Source: Letharia columbiana (taxonomy: Eukaryota; Ascomycota; Lecanoromycetes; Lecanorales; Parmeliaceae). From it: DNA of 64,000 nucleotides. The notes under the pieces are model-generated. The model was not told the DNA's origin and ran no database searches. It saw only the letters and a list, made by a program, of their open reading frames with translations. The position numbers and the translations under genes are program-made. Positions 22,342 through 34,867 of this stretch are shown here, in pieces. The first letter of the stretch is position 1. Each line of letters begins with the position of its first letter. The stretch covers positions 186,001 to 250,000 of the forward strand of contig NW_023501089.1 of the NCBI RefSeq assembly GCF_014066305.1, written 5' to 3'.

Positions 22342-24184
22342 TTAAAAATAAGTATTTTTCTGCCAGAATTTTACCCCGCGCCGACGATGGTATAAATCAC
22401 GTGACCGTCCTTGCCAAATATCTGTCCACGTGGTTGAGCCAAGTCCAAGGGTCTCAAGACATGAGCCATATGATAAGAGCGCGTTGGCAACGTCCATTGC
22501 GATCATTGCATGGAATCTTGGGAAGGACGAGGTCTCCGCATCTGCTTTCTGGGTTGGCAAATTGCGGATATTCAAAGTCTTGAGGTATTTAAGCCGACTA
22601 AACTGATAAAGATGCTTGCGAATCAATAAGCCTTTGTCTTCTGTTAACAGCGCGATAGTTGACTTACCGCATGGTCTCCACTGGTGAGAGCGTCCACGGC
22701 CAACCCAAGCTCTCGTAGATTAGGGCAATTTTCAACGATCTTGTCAAGGGAACTAGACATCATAAATGCAGTAGCTGTATTGGTAGATTCATCAAGCTTT
22801 GTCCGAGCACCTTGTCTTTGGTCCCAAACTAACGTCCGCAGAGTTGATCCATGGTTGCCAACGAAGCAATCCGGGGGCAAGAAGGGACCAGAACCTTCGA
22901 GCAGGACAGCCAGGTGTACAAGCCCTTTTGAGGCAAGCAGGAAGGCCTTTAAGCCGTCTTGAAATGACGCGTCGGAGCATTCTTGTCTTAGTCTGAAGCT
23001 ACGAAGCTGAGGTAATAGCGGTGGCGCATCTGGAATTCGCTGAGGAGATAGCGTGGGGAAGCCTTGCCTCAAATTGAAACAAGACTCCAAGCAAAGCGAA
23101 GTGAGCTTTTGAATGTCCAACATTGTGGGTGCTCCAATCTTGGGGGTAATGCCACAATCAATCCCAACGAGGTGGAGCGATTGAAGAGTCAAAATCGACG
23201 TCCGTAGACTTGATTGTTCGTCAAGCTTGCTGGAACCCTGGGTTGGAAGGCTCTTGCGTATACCATCATCCAGGTCTTGGGTAAAGTCCGATGCTTCGCT
23301 CGCGGTCAAGAAATCTTCTTTGCCAAGATATGACTGCGCAAGAAATGTCTCGCAGCCAAGTTTCAAATGAGTCAACGAGTTGTGGCTGCTGGCCACAGAC
23401 TTTGACGCCCAAGACAATGCAAAGTTCAGATGCATACCTCCAGCATCAAGTGTGGTGAGTGCGGAAAAGTCCGCTTCGAAAGTCCAAGGAAAGATGTTGT
23501 AGATTTGAAGGGTTGTGAGGCAATGACCGTGACGTCTAGCGACAAGCTCAAGCGTCTTTCTCGAAACTCTGGTAGCGTGACACCAACTGCGTGTGTAAGA
23601 ATGAGCGCTATTGTGATCGAAGATTGGGCGGGACGAACGACTCACCGGAAGGTTTGTAGGCACCCGTTCGGGACTTTGCTGATCAGCAGCCGTAGGAGGA
23701 TGTTCAGCACCTTAGGTTGGTAGTTCCATTGACCACAGTCATCCCCTTGGTCCTCCCATTTACCGCCATCACCGAAGTCCAAGCCGTCATCCTCAGGGTC
23801 GTACGATTCACATGGTGCCCCCAATTTATCATTCTGCATAGAGATGATGATACTTCTAGTGAACTGCAACCCTTCAGCACCAGAATCGAGAAGGGCTTCC
23901 AAGAACATTGCCGATGACCAAGGACGGGGAAGGACGATAGAAAGCTCTCTATAGAGCCTGGGCTGCATGGCAGAATTGAGCTGTTTGCAGGTTCTACTTA
24001 GACTGTTGAGTTGGGAAGGCCGGTAGAGCTGGGACTGCTGTCAGCTGGAGGCCATGTTCTGGAAGGATATATCCATGATTTAACGAACACATGAGGCGAT
24101 TTTGTCTAATATTTCCACCGGGAGTGCGGTGAGCCTTGAAGCTTTCAAGCGGGCGGACACTTTCAACCCCGCATCTAAATCCAT
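22342..24184 (-). CDS. F-box / leucine-rich-repeat-like protein
   Basis: Likely substrate adaptor of an SCF ubiquitin ligase. The model has exons 24089-24184, 23646-24037, 22668-23586 and 22342-22614, total 1680 nt (559 aa), in frame. Exon 1 encodes MDLDAGLKVSARLKASR, followed by LTALPVEILDKI, a clear F-box start. After the intron comes RPSQLNSLSRTCKQLNSAM and LYREL, the usual F-box C-terminal part in fungi. The rest carries irregular LRR-like units (LTTLQIYNI, LQSLHLVGI, LTSLCLESC, LRELGLAV, LKTLNIRN, LETLGLGS). The acceptor of the last exon (CGCAAG at 22615) is chosen because the nearer AACAG gives an immediate stop, so that border is less certain. The target is unknown. Confidence 0.8.
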
Positions 24185-25027
24185 ATTGATGGCGGACGAG
24201 TATTCGAACTATGAATTGTTGTGACTCCGTATAGTTAATGTAGGCGTTATCAAAATAAGGTACTGAAGAAGGAGTAGGGTGTTGAGGGTGAAAGCATAAA
24301 GGCGTGTGAAATTAGAATGAACGGGCAAGAACCATCCCCAAGGCGCGATATATTCTACATAGCCCTGATTCTTTGGTTTCAATGAAGAGTTTCTCACCCA
24401 GGACGTGGCTGACTAGCATGACTTGCGTACTTTAGTTGACCATCGTGCCGCTTAGAGACATTGTCACCCGCAGCCAAAGAAGTAAGGACTGTGAGATGCT
24501 ACGGCATCACTTTGCAGATCACAGTCGCCAGCCCGCGAGAAGCAGGTCCTTCGGTGTCATTCGTCTCAAAGCTAGCTTAATAACTTAAGACAGCCCTGCA
24601 ATGCTTACTTTAGAGAGGCTGGAGATTACGAGATTTCTTCGGATGTGCATGCCGAACTATCGCCGGGATAACCCCGAATCTTACCCGGAGAGCCGCTATT
24701 CCCAGCATTAAAGACTGACGCTAGGCTAAAAGGATGAGGGAAGCGTCGGAGGACTGGTTCTGCAATCGAACGTCGTGCAGACTTGGCAGAACCCTCTTTC
24801 AAAAACCGCAATGTCGCGAACCGATGGAGATGCAGAACATGTCAGTGGTTACTTCTACAGGGCAGCTGCGAGCGATTGCTCCGACGGCCATCTCGCGAGG
24901 AAACAGTTCAATTGCACTTTGAGCATCTTCCATCAGTAGATCTTGAGTCATCTAAACAGAGGAAGAAGCTATAATCATTGCTGCGGGCCTGTAGCTAAGC
25001 AGGGCTAACATACTTGATGTTGGATAG
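24185..25027. other. Divergent region holding the unplaced first exon of GTR2
   Basis: The first coding exon of the Rag GTPase must lie here but I could not place it. One phase-compatible option begins at ATG 24826 with donor GTGGTT after MEMQNMS; it is weakly supported. No other gene was seen. Confidence 0.35.
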
Positions 25028-26260
25028 GAACCTTCTAAGCCGGACCATAACTCGAAGGCAAGCAGTAGCTCGGCAGACCACGAGGAAACAACCGCAGTCA
25101 ATGGATTGAATGGAGGCCTGGAGCCCGGAAACTTACTCCATGTTGACCACAAGCCACGCTTATTGCTGATGGGCTTGAAGAGGTACATGCTGGCTCTGCT
25201 TCCAGACATTCGCTCATACACTGACCACTGTCCGTAGGAGTGGGAAGTCGTCGATATCAAACGTTGTTTTTCGTAAGATGGCGCCTCACGAAACGTTATT
25301 CCTGGAAACCACCACGACGATCCGCAAAGAGGCCATGCAGTGAGTTGTGCTTCAAGGTGCTTTTGGACGCTGACCAACCACGATTCTCAGCTCGTTCATG
25401 GACTTCCAAGTATGGGATCTGCCAGGCCAGATCGACTACTTAGATCCAGAATTCGACGCAGAAAGTATCTTCGGCGGCGTTGGCGCAATGATCTGGGTCC
25501 TCGACGCGATAGACAACTACATGGAGCCAGTCAGCCGCCTAACAGAAACGATCTTGCATCTACAGCATTCCTACCCCGACATCAAGTACTCAGTCTTCAT
25601 TCACAAGGTTGACTCCCTCACCGAAGACTTTCGCGACGACACAATGCGAGATGTACGTCAGCGCATCACGGATGACCTCTACGATGCTGGCCTTGAAAAC
25701 CCACCCATCACATATTACGGCACTTCGATCTATGATCACAGTATTTTTGAAGCGTTCAGCAAAGTCATGCAAGGACTCGTACCTCAGCTTCCGACGTTTG
25801 AGGCTCTGCTCAATACTGTTTCGGCATCGTGCAGATTCGAAAAGGCCTACCTGTTTGATGTCTACAGCAAAGTCTATATTGCTTCAGATACGACCCCTAT
25901 AGACATGAAAGCTTATGAGCTTTGTGCGGACTTGATCGATATCATCGTGGATATGTCCGAGGTGTATGGCTGGGATCGAGGAAAGGATCAGCAGGAGATC
26001 GATCCCTCGAAAGCCGTGGCAGCTCAAAGTGCAGAGTCTTTCGTCAGCAACATTAAAGGCTATCATTTGTATCTCAAGGAGATCAACAGGTGAGCGCTCT
26101 AATAGCACGGACTCAGAAGGAGATAAGACTGACCGTTGGCAGAAATCTGTCATTCATCGGCATCTCCAACAATTCCGATTTTGAGTCTGGCAAGGTTCTC
26201 GTCGACCAAAACATGCAAGCATTTCAGGATACGTTGCTTAAGGTTTTTCCGCGCGGTTGA
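25028..26260 (+). CDS. GTR2: Rag-family GTPase Gtr2/RagC homologue (first exon not placed)
   Basis: It forms the Gtr1-Gtr2 heterodimer that signals amino acids to TORC1 at the vacuole. Exons 25028-25182, 25238-25339, 25391-26089 and 26143-26260 give 1074 nt in frame (357 aa) after an unplaced first coding exon. Key motifs: P-loop GLKRSGKSSI formed across the first intron, [14 protein letters not shown] (G3; DFPGQ in RagC), FIHKVDSL (G4-like), then [14 protein letters not shown] and [19 protein letters not shown] of the C-terminal roadblock half. The end [10 protein letters not shown] matches no fixed motif but aligns in position with Rag termini. RagC rather than RagA affinity is supported by the HKVD and [12 protein letters not shown] motifs. 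The housekeeping nature suggests an intact gene. Confidence 0.9.
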
Positions 26261-29200
26261 CAGATCATTCGAGAATCCGGACGGCGCTGGGGGGTGGAGT
26301 ATCGTCCCCGGAGTTTGAGGGCAAGTACCTTAGAACTTCTATCTTACAAATTTCTGAAGCCGCACTTGCTGCTTGTTGTATGAGGACATATAGCACTATG
26401 TCGGGCTTCAACCCGAGCTTCTAATTGGATGTGCGCTCTTACCTCTCCGCTTTATCTTCGTCTAGAGCTGACCTTCAGGCAGAGATTGGGTAACTAGCGG
26501 TTTATAGCCTTCGCCAGTGCACCTTCTCAAAAATGCTATTATGTTCTTTTCTCTTGGGTATCATGAGGCTACAGTCCTTGAAAATCTAGCAAACATATCT
26601 ATGATCGCTCTTTTTTTTTGTCATTCTCTAGGGCTTGTGACTATCATATGTGCAGAAGGACGTGACGAACCGCCATTCTTTGGTGATGAAAAGAAATCAG
26701 AATTCGTCGATGCATGGTAATCGTATCCCGAACAACCACTCGTTGGTACTCTTCTAGGCATATACAGAAGCCAAATTGACAGAGAGACGCAGCATTCTGC
26801 CAGTTTGTGCGGGAATCTCCAAGTATCCGAAATCTTTGATGGATTGGCAAGTAGACCTCTATAATAAGTACTCTATCTTGTTTCTCCAAGCGCACATTGA
26901 CATCAAATATGCACAAGGGATTGGAGTCTCTGTCAGGGGGCTGTTGATTGTTGTAGGCACTATCTTTGGACATGTTTTCCATGAAAGAATGAAGAGCTTG
27001 AAGTTGTCTCTGTGTATTTTTCTGGCATCAGTCCACCAGGCCAACTAGCATCAAAATCTAGTAACTACTTCCGATCATCTACATGCCATTTCATCAACCA
27101 CTACCTTCTCCTCCGCCCGAAGAAAAGTCTTCCAGATACCGAGGTTTCGCTAACGCATGTAGCCGAAAATATTGGCCATATGTGGCCCCAGATCGCCTCG
27201 GTTCTTCCTCGCCTCATCTCCAGTGACGGTCGTCAAGATAACCGCAAACGTTGTGCCCTTTGAGTTCTCAGCCGCTGACGATTGGTAGTTGCTATTGTGG
27301 TTCCCGCAAGGCGAAGATTCGGACTTCGGTCTAGAAGTGGTAGACGATGGAGGTGAACTTCTAGCTAGTACGACGACCCCTCCCATTCTCAAAAAAAAAC
27401 CACGGCTTCGGAGACTCGGAAAGTGCCGGACATTCTGGCAGCTTCGATGGCTCCCCAGTGTGAATCAGCTGCCCTAAGGGTGCGCGGCAGTTCTTTGGAG
27501 CCTGCGCCTGCTTCGAGTCTGTCCAATGTATTTCTCCCAAGGCTCCACCAACGAATTGAAGATGCCACTTACGGTGCCTAGAATGTACCAAAGAGAGACC
27601 CATGCGCGGATGACTGAGTTTCTAAGCGCAACGCGACGCCCATATACTCGGAAACCTTTCCTCCTCGAAGGCGTTTGTCTGCGGACACCCCACGCCTCCA
27701 GGCATTCAACAATGGGCCATGGAAGATGCCGGTGTGTACTACGAACGACATCGCACATCCTGACGCCTTTGGATCCTGGGAAGCATATGATGAACGGGTA
27801 CTTCACTCAGCCCACGTCTTTGCTGAGCACGCGCTGAGGCAAGGAAGTCTACACCCAATGAGTTTCAACCCGAGTATACCATTCACTCTCTGGCACGTGT
27901 CTCGTGCGCCAAGCCCCTTTCCGACCGAAACGTAAGCAGCCCATCCTGGTGGTCCCGCCTTCCCTGTCACCACACAGCCTGCTCCGTGGATCTATAGCTA
28001 TGCATTTGCTGCCAATCCCCAGGTTTTTGTCGCCGCAAATGTATCAGAAAGCTAGTCAGGACACTCCGGAAGTTTCTTGATGGAGCACACCCCCGACGGA
28101 CGAGAGACTCTGGGCATTGATCAGGTAGTAAATGCAGTATCAGGTTATGTAGGAGACAGACCATTGCCTCCGGCCATGGATCATCAATCGACGAAGCCAT
28201 GCGGAAGTTATTGTGAAGAGAACATGATGATATGGTCAAGCAGCTCAAGTGGAAGCTTTTTCAAGCCGGACACAAGCCATGGTTCGAGACCTTCCTCACC
28301 TTCATTGTCATTATCAAACGTCGAATACGTACACTCGAACGTAGTGTGGTGAATCAAATGCCAAGAGAAAAGTGTGAGTGGAAAGACTTGTTCTTAATGT
28401 CTAACCTTACTAATGCCGTGGTGTAGACGCTGTGGACTAGTACTCATGGACCATGGTGACAAGCGGTCTGGGCGGTGGTGGTCAGAAGATAGAGGTCGAA
28501 GTTCTGCACGAAGTTCGTCTGCTTAGGAGTCACGAACGCGAAGTCAGTGCGCTGTCGATACAGTCTCGGAAACGCCCATGAAAATCGAAACCCGCAAACC
28601 CATTTCCATTATGTATCTCGAAGTTTGTGTCGAGCATGTTGAAAGGCATTGAGAGCTTGTAAAACGATCATGTAGTTCATGAATTGAATGTCGCCAGGGT
28701 GACCGTCAAGCTCGATGGAAACCTGCTCGGCAACAGTTTGTACCATGTTGAGAGCTTTGATTAGTAGGTCTCATTCAACTCTACGCCGCAGGCCAATGAG
28801 TACGCCTCAACAGGACCTCATTGAGATGTCCACACACTATTATTGAGTGCCTTCGCAAGAGCAATGAGAAGGAAGGACTTTCCTCATTTGATGTTTATTC
28901 TGAGGCATTTGCGTGAGCGCTGTAGCTAATTAATGGATTGGCTCTCCGAGAGACTCGTTCAGACAATTCCAGCTGTACTGAGACTGGCTTCTAGCCATAG
29001 TCGTTGACCCATCATTTGTACGAGAGTGACAGTTGAAGATGTAAACTTAGCTAGCCATCAGCGTACTTGGTAGAAAGATCCTGGCTGTCGCCATCTTGAT
29101 TGACATGAGGCGGCACTATGTGAAGCATGCCTTTCCGTAAATTGAATACCTTTGACCAATTGTCCCCAACATATCGAGCTGGTTCGGGATCGAGATGGGT

Positions 29201-29621
29201 GCGTCATTCTGGATGCAGCCCCGACGTCCCTTTTCAAAGTTGAATTGCAGCGGCAAAGGTTTTGGGCTCGTGAACCACAAAAGTTAACAAATTACAGGAA
29301 GCCATGTGAACGGGAAGAGGTCAACATGGGCTTCAAGTCCGACAGGCAGGTCAGCGATCACATGTAATGTTGCAGTACTCATAGAGGATGGTGGCAAAGA
29401 ACCTTGATTTTTCGCCGATGTCAGCTACCTACGACTGACATCAATGGACGATATCTAAGGAATGTTGGCCAGAACATAACACCAAGAAGAGCTTCATATT
29501 CTGGCTTAAGAAAGATAGCAAGAGTGTTCGTGTGTGAGATTTAGAAAGGACTGCACCTCTATTGTTTGCCCTCTAGCACAAACTTAGCTTCAAAGATAGA
29601 GTACCGTAAACCTCGTCCACA
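26261..29621. other. Gene-poor stretch with eroded coding traces
   Basis: 3.4 kb without an intact gene. Around 28000-28400 (plus) frames broken by stops read like a C-terminal fragment of a fungal regulator (KQLKWKLFQAGHKPWFETFL). Around 28450-28720 (minus) two interleaved frames (NMLDTNFEIHNGNGFAGF and TPKQTNFVQNFDLYLL) look like one frameshifted gene. The minus frame at 27474-27806 is open but unassigned. I read this as decayed coding sequence. Confidence 0.4.
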
Positions 29622-30520
29622 ATGACCGCTTTGCGCTCACGCACCAACCTACCACCCAAAGACCGCCATTCTCCTTCCGCTGCTCCTTCCACTGCCGAAG
29701 ATGGACCTTCCGATTCCACCTCCACCTCCAAGCCCAAACCCTACCTATCAGACCCAGAGGAAGGCCCCAGCCGCCTCTCCCTTCTCGACATCCTCCGCGT
29801 CCTTGGCGGGCTTTTCCTCCTCTCCAGCACGCTGTCCTACTTCATAACCGGCGACTCCATACTCTGGGGCTATAGACCTGCAATCACGAGGCCGGCGAGG
29901 ATAAAAGCCTGGCTGGTGAGGAGACCTTGCCCGTCGTCCTTTCTCTCCGGTTTCCATGGACAGACTCGCAGCTAACACTCCGCCTTTCCTAGCGCGGTCC
30001 CTATGATCTGACAGACGCTCAATTATCCATATACAATGGCACCGACCCTACGCTTCCCATCCTCGTTGCTGTCAATGGCACCATCTATGACGTCTCTGCC
30101 TCCCCGCACTTCTACGGCCCGGGCGGTAGCTACTCGTTCTTCGCAGGCAGGGATGCGACGAGGTCGTTTGTGACAGGGTGTTTTGATACGGATTTGAACG
30201 GAGATTTGAGAGGGGTGGAGGAGATGTTTATGCCTCTTGAGGGGGAGGCGGGAGATGATCCTACAAAGGAAGGGAGAAGGGAGAGGAAGCTACGGAGGGA
30301 AAGGGAGAAGAGGACGGCTAGGAAGAAGGTGGAGGAGACTGTGAGGGGTTGGGAGGGAATGTTTGATGGGGGAAAAGATGGGAAGTACTTTAAGGTTGGG
30401 AAGGTAGATAGAGGTCCGGGTTCTGGATGGGAAGGATGGGGAGAGGTCAAGGAGTTGTGTCAGAAGGCGAGGGAGGGAAGGCCGCGGAGGACGGCGGAGG
30501 AGGTGGGGGGAAGGGGATGA
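29622..30520 (+). CDS. Membrane-anchored cytochrome b5-like heme/steroid-binding protein (DAP1/MAPR family)
   Basis: Exons 29622-29915 and 29993-30520 sum to 822 nt (273 aa). Residues 1-50 are Pro/Ser rich, a single transmembrane segment follows (about 53-72, ILRVLGGLFLLSSTLSYF), then the b5-like domain (about 98-170): RGPYDLTDAQLSIYNGTD, AVNGTIYDVSASPHFYGPGGSY and FFAGRDATRSF. Those blocks are diagnostic of the MAPR family (Dap1, PGRMC1), which binds heme and supports cytochrome P450 enzymes of sterol synthesis in the ER. The Tyr in YGPGGSY is the usual heme-iron ligand position. A highly basic and acidic helix (about 200-235, RRERKLRRERE) extends the domain beyond Dap1's length. It is probably an ER membrane protein. 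Confidence 0.88.
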
Positions 30521-30712
30521 GGGCTGTCTGTATTGTCTGCGGATAACGGCGTCTGTGTGCTACATCATGTAAAAGCTTTGAAATGTCCATGAAGCTCCCC
30601 GAGTGAATCTCAGAAGTACTCCATTGATGCTACCGTTGGAAAATGGCCTGGCGTACACAAGTCTCAGCGCTTCCACCACCTACGTTTCCTTCCCTCATCC
30701 ACATATCCGCAT

Positions 30713-31235
30713 CTACTCAGCAGCAGTCACAGCTCTCGCTATCCAGGTATTAGCCTCCATCTCCCAACTCCCAAACGGCCTGGTCAAAACTCACTGTAGA
30801 TGCTCAGCTTGCTGTGTCCAACCACCTTTTTGATCTGACCCTTCTCCTCCAAGTCATTCAGCGCCTTCCTTGCGAGACTGCCATTGATCTTCAGTCTGTC
30901 CACGAGGGTGGCCACTGTGATGAGACGGTAGGATTGGACGTCTTTGTAGAGTTTGTCGGCGGTGGCTTTGTCGAGGATGACGGCGTGGTTGGCCTTGTCC
31001 TTGACTTTTGAGCGACAACAGTATCAGCGAGAGGTCTGAGGCAATGCCTCTGCGCAGGCAGAGATGATGTGGAAGGACTGGAGAACGGAGAGTGTGAGGG
31101 ACTGAAGGCGCGACGTACCCTTGCCCTTTGACCACTTCTTCTTTTGCTTCTTGCCGGCAGATGCTGCTGCGGGTGCCTAGGTAGGAGGTCAGCTTCTTCG
31201 CTTCAACATCCCTTCCAAAAGTCCGCGCTTACCAT
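30713..31235 (-). CDS. RPS25: 40S ribosomal protein eS25
   Basis: Component of the small ribosomal subunit. Exons on the minus strand: 31233-31235, 31119-31176, 30795-31004 and 30713-30738, total 297 nt (98 aa), normal for eS25. Exon 1 is the ATG alone. It is followed by APAAASAGKKQKKKWSKGK, then VKDKANHAVILDKATADKLY, SYRLITVATLVDRLKINGSL, ARKALNDLEEKG and HSKLSIYTRAVTAAE. All four borders are GT/AG and the phases agree. The winged-helix fold of eS25 is expected from family knowledge. An intron directly after the initiator Met is common in ribosomal protein genes. Confidence 0.97.
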
Positions 31236-34200
31236 GATTGCGATTGCTGGAAGATGGTAGTTATCGTCGTTGATGAAGTTCGCTCATGCAAATCGAGTGT
31301 GGGGCTTAAGCGACCCTAGTGTGAATTGAGGTTAGTGCGAGGCTCTACTTGTAGGGCTGAGCTGGAGATCCTCTCTCCTGTTGATCTACGAAAAAACGAA
31401 AATGCTGGGAACTGCTTGCGAAACCAGAGCCGCAGAGGTCACCCAATGAACATCAAATGCTGATTCTGCCTGGCTCTTGCCTCCTCACTCGTGCACTCAT
31501 AGGGTATTCTTCACCTTCGGCTACAGGTGGGATCCGTCTCTCGGACACTCCCGAAACGCACCATAATTACCTTACAAATCTCTCATTACCTACATACGTA
31601 TGTCTTCGCTTCAAAAGTTTGTACATACAAGACTTCTGCGTTGTGTCACCAATGCTGTTCTAGTTGCACAACTTTCTCACAATGAAAGGTACCAGCCGGC
31701 CGATGATTACTTGCAGCTTTGGCTCGGAGCATTGCATCTGCTCTGATGTGCAATGATATACTTTGCACTTTGTCACCTCTCAGTGTTTGCTGTTATGGGC
31801 GTTCTTGAGATTCCTTCTGGATTGTGTCCACTTCTTCACTGAAAGCCTGCTTACTATATAGATAAATCCTCGGCCTTTGCAAGGCATCCTTCATGTTTGC
31901 GATGCTTTGCTTTTGAGCCCAGGAAAGTTCACAGATATGCCCATCCTAACTTCTTTGCACTTGTGCTGCGGAAAAAGATCACTCCAGGGTTGCTGTTGCA
32001 GAGGGTGCGTTGACTACGATGATGATGCATTTGTATATGAGAACGCGGAAATCAACTCGTTTTCATGTATTACTTCGCTGGGGATGAACGAGGGGTCGCA
32101 ACCATCTGGGGGCGAGAGAAATTGCCTTGTGTCACATTGCACACGCTTCATTACCATCTATCAATCTATCTTAACTCACGCTCAGCTTTCAAGCCAAAAT
32201 CTGCAGACTTCTTCCAAGAGATCACTGATATGGCTGTGGTATGCATGCCTCAAAAAGCTGACAACGGAGGTCTCATGCGACATAGTGCCAGTATGGGCTG
32301 AGGAGCTTGCTTCTGCCCCAACTTAGAACGGGGGAATCTAGAGTACGACGTCGAAGCTAATGGCAAACATCATTAGGAGATGCTCTGACAGAGAGTGTCA
32401 TCAATGTTCGCTGCCCGGTCTTCTGGGGAGATGTTTGCTGGTGATAAGGTAAGCTTTCTGCCATGTGGTCTTTTCGCTGCAGAAGCCTGTCTTGTCTGTA
32501 TGTCGAGAGGATCTTTGTTCTTCGCCGCTGTTACACGATTCCGCTTCTCCTCCTCATGCTCCGGTGAGTCGAGATTATCCATGGTATATCTTGGAGGTCA
32601 TGTAATCTATAGCTTCAGTACAATCTGCCTCAGTTGCTAGCATTCCTATTTGAAATTCGAAAATGTTCTCCAGCTTCCAGTCTCTATATCTTAGTCGGTA
32701 GGGTGAAAGACTCCTGAATGGCTTGTTCCCAACACTTCACCATGGGACGATGCCTTAGAGACAAGGATTTACATCGTCGAAGAGGATACAAGGCAGATCA
32801 GTGGAGCTGCTTGCGAGATCCTAAGTCATCATGCAAGCCAACTTCCACAGTTCAGACATCGCCAATACGAAAGTACAAATCGAATGGTCAAACTTTTTGT
32901 GATTGGGCTTTGCGACCAGCTTTTGATCACACTACTGTTCAAGTCAGGGTTTTCCCTTTCCCAAGAGGCCACCACCACTCTTTGATAGTACCTGACTTTG
33001 GAGATGGAGTGGGAAGACCTTCGTCTATACATGCATAGATTAGGCACCTTACACGCACAAATTAGGCACCTCCAAATGAGCACGATTTGGTCAACTGCTC
33101 AATTAGGTATCAGGCCTTATTCTTTGCTTGGGTTCGCCGCCTCCTTTCTCACCCCAAATCATTCATCAGCACAAGATGGCGCATCAAGAATGATAAACCC
33201 CATTGTATACGGACAATAGCATTGCAGTGCAGCTAGCTAACGCTCCCAAGGAAAACCCTATCATTGACGAGCCGCTGCCAAACTTCACATCAGTGAGGAG
33301 ACCTCGAAGCTCACTTCGAGCTATCAGCAATCAATATTCACGTGAAATCCATAATTTTCATCAGAAGGGACGCCTCGAAAGTTTTCAGTGAACTGCGAGA
33401 CAAGGAATTGCACGTGCAGCATCTTCGAACCAAACCTCAGAAGTCTCTATGGAGCAAAGCGGGCTGCTACTTGGCGGAAATTCGAACATAACAAGCAATT
33501 TTCGATTCGAGACCAATTAACAGATGCTACAAAAAAGGTGTTCTAGTACTTCAGGATATTACCATGCTTCAAAGGTCAGCAAACGATGTCGCCCCTCTGT
33601 CGAAAGTTATTGTCGAAGTACGCAAGCAAGTTCAAGATATCATCAAAGCATGATCCAAAGTGCTCCCTCCAATTTTGCACATCAGAAAGCCAAGAATGAT
33701 TACGACGTAATCATTAATCGATACAACACAGAGATACAGCGATCTACAGAAATGGAGTCTAAGTACAATATGCTCCTCATCATATGGTACGAGCCTCTCT
33801 TCAAACAGCACACTGAGCTAGATCGAAAAATGAGAAATGGATGTCAAAGCACACACGCAGGCTGCTGAAGATCTAAAATTTGGACCCGCAGGGCTGGCGA
33901 TCGCAGAATTCGACCTTGACAGGGGTATCAAGCAATTGAGCCTTAATCTGAAAAGAGCTCGCGAACGGGAAATTCTTGATTGACAGTGTGGGTGTAGCAA
34001 AATCAACAAAATGATGTCGCTCAATCTACGCATTGGTCTACAACTGGCTTGGTGACGAAGGCCGGTGACAAGTTCCAGTCTCCACGTACGTACCCTGTGG
34101 GCTTTTTAGCCTGTGAAAAGATGAGAGGACTGCAAGCACTTGATACACTTTTGGGCTCTCATAGAAGAGTAAGGTCGAAATATTCCATGATATTAACTGG

Positions 34201-34339
34201 TCATTGCGCTTTGTGCCACAATCTTGAGCTCTATAGGAAATTTTAAAAACTTGCAACAGAGAAGGCGGGTAGGTCAGATATTGAGCTGGGCGAAGTGAGA
34301 ATCTCGAATATCGATCTGAACTCGCAGGCAATCATGTAA
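31236..34339. other. Gene-poor region; decayed coding traces towards its right end
   Basis: No intact gene. From about 33380 several plus-strand frames interrupted by stops read as helical, charged protein (VLQDITMLQRSANDVAPLSK, then DYDVIINRYNTEIQRST, then TQAAEDLKFGPAGLAIAEFD), continuing into the remnant at 34340. The rest is featureless. Confidence 0.4.
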
Positions 34340-34867
34340 AAGATCTCGCTAAATAAATCAGTGAATGAGCGTTCGGAAACAACAAAACAGCTCGTCGAGA
34401 TACAAACGGAGATGACGGAGAAGAAGGATCAAGAATTGCGGACGGCAATAGAAAATCAACTGGAGGTCATGTTGACCAATTCGGAGACTTTCAAGGCTCA
34501 AGCCCAAGACATCGCCACTAAGGAACGGTAGAATCTCGAGCTGGGATCAGAAGTCCGAGGAGAAAGGCATAAGGCGGATGAGCTTGACAGACAACTGGTC
34601 ACTACGTGAGAGGAGAATCTTCAACTGAGATCAGAAGTCCGAGAAGGGAATGAGCAAGTGTCCAGGCTGCAGTCACAAGTCCACTTTACCAAAGAACAGC
34701 TCAGAATCAGAGCAGAGTCATCTGAATCACTTCAAAACGAAATCGATGATGCTAAATTTTCGAAAGCTAGTCAAAGAAAAGCCCACTACAGCTTTCGCAA
34801 AACCAGATCCTACGAGTCTTCCAGAAGTAGCAAAGAGCCCTCAGCTCAAGCAGACCACGCCTTCTAG
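34340..34867 (+). pseudogene. Remnant of a coiled-coil protein gene
   Basis: One reading frame encodes a long Glu/Lys/Gln-rich coiled coil (NERSETTKQLVEIQTEMTEK, LELGSEVRGERHKADELDRQ, LQLRSEVREGNEQVSRLQS) but is cut by an in-frame TAG at 34529-34531 and TGA at 34607-34609. The repeat LRSEVREG/LGSEVRGE on both sides of the stops shows the frame was once continuous. Similar fragments upstream (33400-34020) suggest the gene was over 1.4 kb. It lies within a gene-poor, decayed block. The identity of the parent protein is unknown. Confidence 0.65.
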
